NCBI RefSeq assembly: GCF_903893715.1
Contig: NZ_CAITNG010000139.1
Location: 1-64,000 of the forward strand
Source of the DNA: an uncultured Mucilaginibacter sp.
Lineage (GTDB): Bacteria; Bacteroidota; Bacteroidia; Sphingobacteriales; Sphingobacteriaceae
Length of the DNA: 64,000 nucleotides
Reading direction: 5' to 3'
Position 1 is the stretch's first letter, and the number at the start of each line of letters is the position of its first letter. Below are positions 59,793 to 64,000 of this stretch, in pieces. The notes under the pieces were generated by a model. That model was not told the DNA's origin, did no database searches, and saw nothing but the letters and a program-made list of their open reading frames with translations. The position numbers and the translations under genes were made by a program.

Positions 59793-61343
59793 TTGGTAAA
59801 GGAGCTGATAATTGATGCCACCCCCAGCGGGGCTACTATTGCTTTATTACAGGATAAACAACTTGTAGAGCTTAACAAAGAGCAGATCAACAACAATTAT
59901 GCTGTTGGTGATATTTACTTGGGCAAGATCAAAAAGATCATGCCCGGGTTAAATGCTGCATTTGTTGATGTCGGCTACGAGAAGGACGCCTTTTTGCATT
60001 ATTTGGACCTTGGTCCGCAGGTGCAAAGTTTGATGAAGTTGACCAAATTGGTGCGCGGCGGAACCTATCAGGGCAAATTGCTGGATAGGTTTAAGTTGGA
60101 GGCCGAGATCAACAAATCGGGTAAAATATCGGAGGTTTTAACCAAAAACCAACTGATACCGGTACAAATCGCTAAAGAGCCTATATCCACCAAAGGCCCG
60201 CGCCTGAGTTCTGATCTGTCGATAGCCGGCAGGTACGTTATTCTCGTCCCTTTTTCTGAAGCTATCTCTATCTCCAAAAAGATAAAGAGCAATACCGAGC
60301 GCAACCGCCTTCGCAAGATCATCGAAAGCATCAAACCTCAAAACTTTGGTGTGATCATCCGTACGGTGTCCGAAGGGAAAGGTGTTGAGGAAATGCAGAA
60401 GGATCTGCTGGACCTGATTTCCAAATGGGAATCGTTCATCACCCGTTTGCCATCAACCGAACCTGCCAAAAAGGTATTGGGCGAAATGGATCGTACATCG
60501 ACCATTCTGCGCGATATTTTGAACCCCGATTTCCAGAACATTTATGTGAACGATGTGGGCATTTACGAGGAGATACGCTCGTACATCCAACAGATTTCGC
60601 CCGAACTGGAAGGCATCGTAAAGCTGCACAAACATAAGGACCCGATATTTGAGCACTTTGGTGTGGACAAACAAATAAAGGGAGCTTTTGGAAAAACGGT
60701 TAACCTTGCCGGTGGCGCTTACCTGGTTATTGAGCATACCGAAGCGCTGCACGTTATCGATGTGAACAGCGGTAACCGCACGGCTAATAAAGAGAACCAG
60801 GAAACCAACGCTTTCCAGGTAAACAAAGAGGCCGCTAAGGAAATTGCCAGACAGTTACGCCTGCGCGATATGGGCGGTATTGTGGTGATCGACTTTATCG
60901 ATATGCACAAGCCTACCAACCGTAAGGATCTGTTTGATTACCTGCGCAATGAGATGGCTTTGGATCGCGCCAAGCATACCATTTTGCCGCCAAGCAAGTT
61001 TGGTTTGGTGCAGATTACCCGGCAGCGTGTGCGCCCCGAAATGAACATTGTTACCACCGAGGTTTGTCCGGCCTGTGGCGGTACTGGCACCATACGTCCA
61101 ACAGTATTGCTCATTGATGATATTGAAGATAACTTCAACTATATCCTGAAAGAGCAAAACGAGAAAAACATTACGCTTTGTGTACACCCGTACATTGAGG
61201 CCTACATAAAAAAGGGTGTATTTAACCGCCAGATGAAATGGTACTTCAAATACAACCAATGGATAAAAGTAAGCAGCAACCCGGCTTACCAGATCACGGA
61301 GTTCCATTTCCTTTCGGGAAAAGGCGAAGAGATAAAGTTATAA
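59793..61343 (+). CDS. rng: Ribonuclease G (Rne/Rng family)
   Basis: A 516-residue endoribonuclease for 16S rRNA 5' maturation and mRNA decay. The S1 domain is seen in VGDIYLGKIKKIMPGLNAAFVDVG. The catalytic Asp pair is in HVIDVNSGNRT and VVIDFIDMHKP. The Zn-link Cys are in VCPACGGTG. The start is a TTG (MVKELIIDATPSG), since no ATG precedes the conserved N-terminus. It lacks the long disordered tail of RNase E. It follows the bS22-like gene, linking two parts of small-subunit rRNA biology. Confidence 0.95.
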   Translation: MVKELIIDATPSGATIALLQDKQLVELNKEQINNNYAVGDIYLGKIKKIMPGLNAAFVDVGYEKDAFLHYLDLGPQVQSLMKLTKLVRGGTYQGKLLDRFKLEAEINKSGKISEVLTKNQLIPVQIAKEPISTKGPRLSSDLSIAGRYVILVPFSEAISISKKIKSNTERNRLRKIIESIKPQNFGVIIRTVSEGKGVEEMQKDLLDLISKWESFITRLPSTEPAKKVLGEMDRTSTILRDILNPDFQNIYVNDVGIYEEIRSYIQQISPELEGIVKLHKHKDPIFEHFGVDKQIKGAFGKTVNLAGGAYLVIEHTEALHVIDVNSGNRTANKENQETNAFQVNKEAAKEIARQLRLRDMGGIVVIDFIDMHKPTNRKDLFDYLRNEMALDRAKHTILPPSKFGLVQITRQRVRPEMNIVTTEVCPACGGTGTIRPTVLLIDDIEDNFNYILKEQNEKNITLCVHPYIEAYIKKGVFNRQMKWYFKYNQWIKVSSNPAYQITEFHFLSGKGEEIKL

Positions 61344-61350
61344 TTTGCGA

Positions 61351-61403
61351 ATGTGCAGATGAGTAAATGTGCAAATGGTGAGGAGCTGTTTGCACATTTT
61401 TTT
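61351..61403. repeat. ATGTGCA(A/G)AT repeats forming a terminator hairpin
   Basis: AATGTGCAGAT and AAATGTGCAAAT occur in a row. The second pairs with TTTGCACATTT at 61389-61399, followed by T-rich sequence, forming a terminator after rng. A related inverted copy lies at 62110-62147. Confidence 0.65.
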
Positions 61404-61414
61404 GTTGCTTGATT

Positions 61415-62014
61415 TTAATTCTTTCCGTTTGGAGGTCCACCTAATGACATCTCAGTAGGTGGTTCTTCGACTTTAATTAAATAATTACACTCCTTATGGT
61501 ATTTCAATATAGTTGCTTCAAGCTTCGTCCCTTTGATCGAGTAACCTTTTTCTTTGACGTTATACCCAAATCTTAACCAAAAAAGCAAGTCGAATTTTTT
61601 ATAGTCATCTTCATCTAAATATGGCGTTTCTATAATAACATTCTCGACTGTGTTATCCTGATGAGTGCAACTTATGAAAAATGGCTTTCCAGCATAATGC
61701 CCTTCTAATTTCCTATCCGTTTTCATAAATGATCTGATTGTTTTTTGCCCACTGAAAATATAATTTAGCCGTGCAGCCATTGAGTCGGGAAATTGATAGG
61801 TTGTGTCACTAATTCCGTCATACAACTTTGTTACAACGTGTACTTTATGGTCGCTGATCTCACGGTAACCCGTCACAATAATACTTTGGGTTTTACCTTC
61901 CCCTTTTACATCATATTCAACCAAAATAAGCTTTTTAAATTTAAGGTTAGATTGGGCGAACAAGCTAATGTTAACAAAAGCAATTAAAAAGATAGTTACT
62001 TTGAAGTGACGCAT
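61415..62014 (-). CDS. Secreted protein of unknown function
   Basis: A 199-residue protein with a signal peptide (FLIAFVNISLFAQS). The mature part is beta-rich with scattered aromatic residues, and no family is recognised. It is the only minus-strand gene between rng and radA. It is flanked by inverted ATGTGCAAAT-type repeats and has a lower G+C look than its neighbours. Both suggest a later insertion into the locus. Confidence 0.7.
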   Translation of the reverse strand: MRHFKVTIFLIAFVNISLFAQSNLKFKKLILVEYDVKGEGKTQSIIVTGYREISDHKVHVVTKLYDGISDTTYQFPDSMAARLNYIFSGQKTIRSFMKTDRKLEGHYAGKPFFISCTHQDNTVENVIIETPYLDEDDYKKFDLLFWLRFGYNVKEKGYSIKGTKLEATILKYHKECNYLIKVEEPPTEMSLGGPPNGKN

Positions 62015-62109
62015 AATGTGTTTTAATTAATTCTTGTAAATGTAAGATATATGTTAAAAAAATCTACACACGTATTTTACTAATAAAATTAGTAAATCAC
62101 AAAACTAAT

Positions 62110-62147
62110 TTGCACATTTGCATATCTACAAATATGCACATTCAATA
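62110..62147. repeat. TTTGCACATTTGCATATCTACAAATATGCACATT-type repeat
   Basis: TTTGCACATTTGCA followed by ATATGCACATTC is an inverted relative of the repeat at 61351-61403, placed on the other side of the secreted unknown gene and ending just before the radA start codon. Confidence 0.6.
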
Positions 62148-62149
62148 AA

Positions 62150-63562
62150 GTGGCTAAAACAAGAACATCCTATTTCTGCCAGAGTTGCGGGCACGAGTCG
62201 GCGAAGTGGCTGGGCAAATGCCCCTCGTGCCAGTCGTGGAATACCTTTGTGGAGGAGATCATGGAGAAATCGAACGGCGCCGTTCCGGATTGGAAAGTGA
62301 GTTCGTCTACTTCGATGCAGCGCTCCAACAAACCTGTTTTGGTAGCCGATGTGGTATTTGAGGAAGATAACCGCCTGCTTACTCCCGACAAGGAATTTAA
62401 CCGTGTTTTGGGTGGCGGCATTGTGCCGGGATCATTGGTGCTGATAGGCGGCGAGCCGGGCATCGGTAAATCGACCCTGATGCTGCAGTTAGCCATGAAC
62501 ATGCCGGCAATGAAGGTGCTCTATATATCGGGCGAGGAAAGCGAGCGGCAGATAAAAATGCGGGCCGAGCGCCTGGCACCCAATGCGGGAAAGGCGGGGG
62601 GCGGGTGTTTTATCCTGACGGAAACCTCGACTCAAAACATCTTTAAACAAATAGAGCAGTTGCAGCCCGATTTGGTGATTGTGGACTCTATCCAAACCCT
62701 ATACTCAGCACATATCGAGTCGACCCCGGGGAGTGTATCGCAGGTGCGCGAATGTACGGCGGAACTGCTGCGCTTTGCCAAAGAGACGGCAACGCCGGTA
62801 TTTTTGATTGGCCATATCACCAAAGACGGTATGATAGCCGGCCCGAAGATATTGGAGCACATGGTAGATACCGTTTTGCAATTTGAGGGCGACAGGCACC
62901 ATATTTACCGCATTTTAAGAGCGATAAAGAACCGTTTTGGCTCGGCATCAGAGTTGGGTATTTACGAGATGCTGGGCGAGGGCTTACGGGAAGTATCGAA
63001 CCCGTCGGAAATACTGCTATCCCAGCGGGATGAACCCTTAAGCGGTATCACCATTTCGGCCACGTTAGAAGGTGTAAGGCCGATGCTGATCGAGACGCAG
63101 GCATTGGTGAGCACATCGGCATACGGAACGCCCCAGCGCTCTGCTACGGGCTTTGATACGCGCAGGATGAACATGCTGCTGGCCGTGTTGGAAAAGCGCT
63201 GCGGTTTCAGGTTGGGTACTCAGGATGTATTCCTCAACATTACCGGTGGCATCCGGATTGAAGACCCAGCCATCGATCTGGGTTTGGCCGCGGCTATTAT
63301 ATCATCGCATCAGGATATACCCGTGCCGTTTAAAACCTGTTTTGCCGCAGAGTTGGGGCTTTCGGGCGAGATACGAGCAGTGAACAAGATAGAGCAACGC
63401 ATTGCCGAAGCCCAGAAATTAGGCTTCGAGCAGATTTTTATCTCGAAATACAATATGCCCTCGGGCGGGAAAGACAAAAAGCTGTTCGACCTGTCGCGCT
63501 ACAGCATCGAAGTTAAGCCTGTCGGCCGTATTGAGGAGGCCTTTAACCTTTTGTTTGGATAG
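62150..63562 (+). CDS. radA: DNA repair protein RadA (Sms)
   Basis: A 470-residue RecA-like branch-migration ATPase. The N-terminal zinc finger is FCQSCGHESAKWLGKCPSC. The Walker A motif is GGEPGIGKSTL, KNRFGSASELGIYEM contains the RadA KNRFG motif, and the C-terminal Lon-like domain begins near 285. The start is GTG (MAKTRTSYFC), which preserves the zinc finger. It helps resolve recombination intermediates. It is convergent with the NHL-repeat gene. Confidence 0.95.
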   Translation: MAKTRTSYFCQSCGHESAKWLGKCPSCQSWNTFVEEIMEKSNGAVPDWKVSSSTSMQRSNKPVLVADVVFEEDNRLLTPDKEFNRVLGGGIVPGSLVLIGGEPGIGKSTLMLQLAMNMPAMKVLYISGEESERQIKMRAERLAPNAGKAGGGCFILTETSTQNIFKQIEQLQPDLVIVDSIQTLYSAHIESTPGSVSQVRECTAELLRFAKETATPVFLIGHITKDGMIAGPKILEHMVDTVLQFEGDRHHIYRILRAIKNRFGSASELGIYEMLGEGLREVSNPSEILLSQRDEPLSGITISATLEGVRPMLIETQALVSTSAYGTPQRSATGFDTRRMNMLLAVLEKRCGFRLGTQDVFLNITGGIRIEDPAIDLGLAAAIISSHQDIPVPFKTCFAAELGLSGEIRAVNKIEQRIAEAQKLGFEQIFISKYNMPSGGKDKKLFDLSRYSIEVKPVGRIEEAFNLLFG

Positions 63563-63574
63563 TTAAGCCGTTGA

Positions 63575-64000
63575 TTACGGTTGGACAGCTATCGTTAGCT
63601 TGCGAATAACGTTGTTGTAATAGTCGGTTACAAAGATGTTGCCGTTCTTGTCGGCGGCTACGGCAAGCGGGTTGTTAAACTTAACATTGGTATTGGTGCC
63701 GTTGGTAAAACCGGTACTGCCCGATACGCCGGCCAATGAATACAACACGTTGTTGTTACTCATTTCTAAAATGCGCCCATTGGTGTCGGTGATGTAGATG
63801 TTGGCATTTTTATCAACGCAGATACCGGTAGGCGCGCCAAGGGTAGTCTTTAAAAAGTTGGTGCCCAAAAGCGTAGTTACCACACCACCTGATGTTATTT
63901 TGCGGACGGCATTATTACCCTGATCGGCCACATAAACGTTACCTGTAGCATCAACAACGATGCCGGTAGGTGAATTGAAAGTGGCGGCTGTGCCTGTGCC
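63575..64000 (-). CDS. NHL-repeat protein, C-terminal part (runs off the window)
   Basis: The minus-strand frame is open to the window edge, so the track's start at 63931 (a GTG, Val in the protein) is internal. At least three NHL-type repeats are visible: PTGIVVDATGNVYVADQGNN, APTGICVDKNANIYITDTNG and NPLAVAADKNGNIFVTDYYNN. Such proteins form a beta-propeller and are usually exported in Bacteroidota. The N-terminus, and any signal or IPT/TIG domain, lie outside the window. Confidence 0.85.
   Translation of the reverse strand, partial: GTGTAATFNSPTGIVVDATGNVYVADQGNNAVRKITSGGVVTTLLGTNFLKTTLGAPTGICVDKNANIYITDTNGRILEMSNNNVLYSLAGVSGSTGFTNGTNTNVKFNNPLAVAADKNGNIFVTDYYNNVIRKLTIAVQP

Overview
The window reads as chromosome of a pigmented Bacteroidota, most likely family Sphingobacteriaceae (Mucilaginibacter/Pedobacter-like). 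This is an inference from several sequence signs. Promoter -7 boxes follow the Bacteroidota form TAnnTTTG, and Shine-Dalgarno sequences are nearly absent. Family-typical genes are present: DUF4270 lipoprotein, one-domain 'glycogen/starch synthase', GIN-domain protein and CarR/CrtYcd-type lycopene cyclase. Intergenic spaces carry the short dispersed repeats usual in this family. I see no rRNA, tRNA, CRISPR array, prophage or insertion sequence. Most genes look like ordinary chromosomal housekeeping with a few accessory islands.

Layout. 1-700: tail of an unknown gene and a dense island of short tandem repeats. 0.7-4.6 kb: carotenoid locus, with crtI facing crtB, an unknown secreted protein, lycopene cyclase and a small cytochrome-b5-like protein. 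crtZ lies apart at 14 kb. 4.7-9.2 kb: an exported amidase and an A-T-TE nonribosomal peptide synthetase broken by one in-frame TAA. 9.3-16 kb: ECF sigma factor, murB, a GT39 mannosyltransferase-like protein, a glycosyltransferase-like protein, an orphan DUF433 antitoxin-like gene, crtZ and lpdA. 16-24 kb: secreted hydrolases and peptidase, GIN-domain protein, second GT39 protein, DinB protein and small proteins. 24.3-28.7 kb: odhB and sucA of 2-oxoglutarate dehydrogenase.

28.9-36.4 kb is a light-response or photorepair locus. One arm encodes cry-DASH, a 34-residue membrane peptide missed by the ORF track, and an Fe-S (6-4)-type photolyase. The divergent arm encodes folE, an SDR, a flavin reductase, a TetR-like regulator and an ABC1/UbiB-type kinase. 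Together they could supply pterin and flavin chemistry for the photoreceptors. A VapBC-like pair and a CBS protein follow. 37.6-44.3 kb: epimerase, GH29 fucosidase and GH43 enzyme (divergent pair), a stand-alone LigD-type polymerase led by a rare AGGAGG, and an rRNA methyltransferase. 44.4-49.6 kb: csaA, tadA-like, Mn-type superoxide dismutase, quinone-reductase-like and PaaE-like reductases, and oxyR, which together give an oxidative-stress flavour. 49.7-55 kb: glmS, DUF4270 protein, GT5-like protein and panC, a block I know as conserved in the phylum. 55-57 kb: tandem duplicate MORN/TonB-C proteins. 57.2-64 kb: mutY, HU, TPR protein, a 29-residue bS22/mS38-like ribosomal protein (also missed by the track), RNase G, a secreted unknown flanked by inverted repeats, radA and the end of an NHL-repeat protein.

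The points most worth following up are these: the photolyase/pterin locus with its membrane peptide; the tiny bS22-like gene before RNase G; the NRPS nonsense codon; and two places where intergenic-type repeats appear to have become coding sequence (the GH43 signal peptide and the OdhB linker). All calls rest on reading the sequence. No database search was run.
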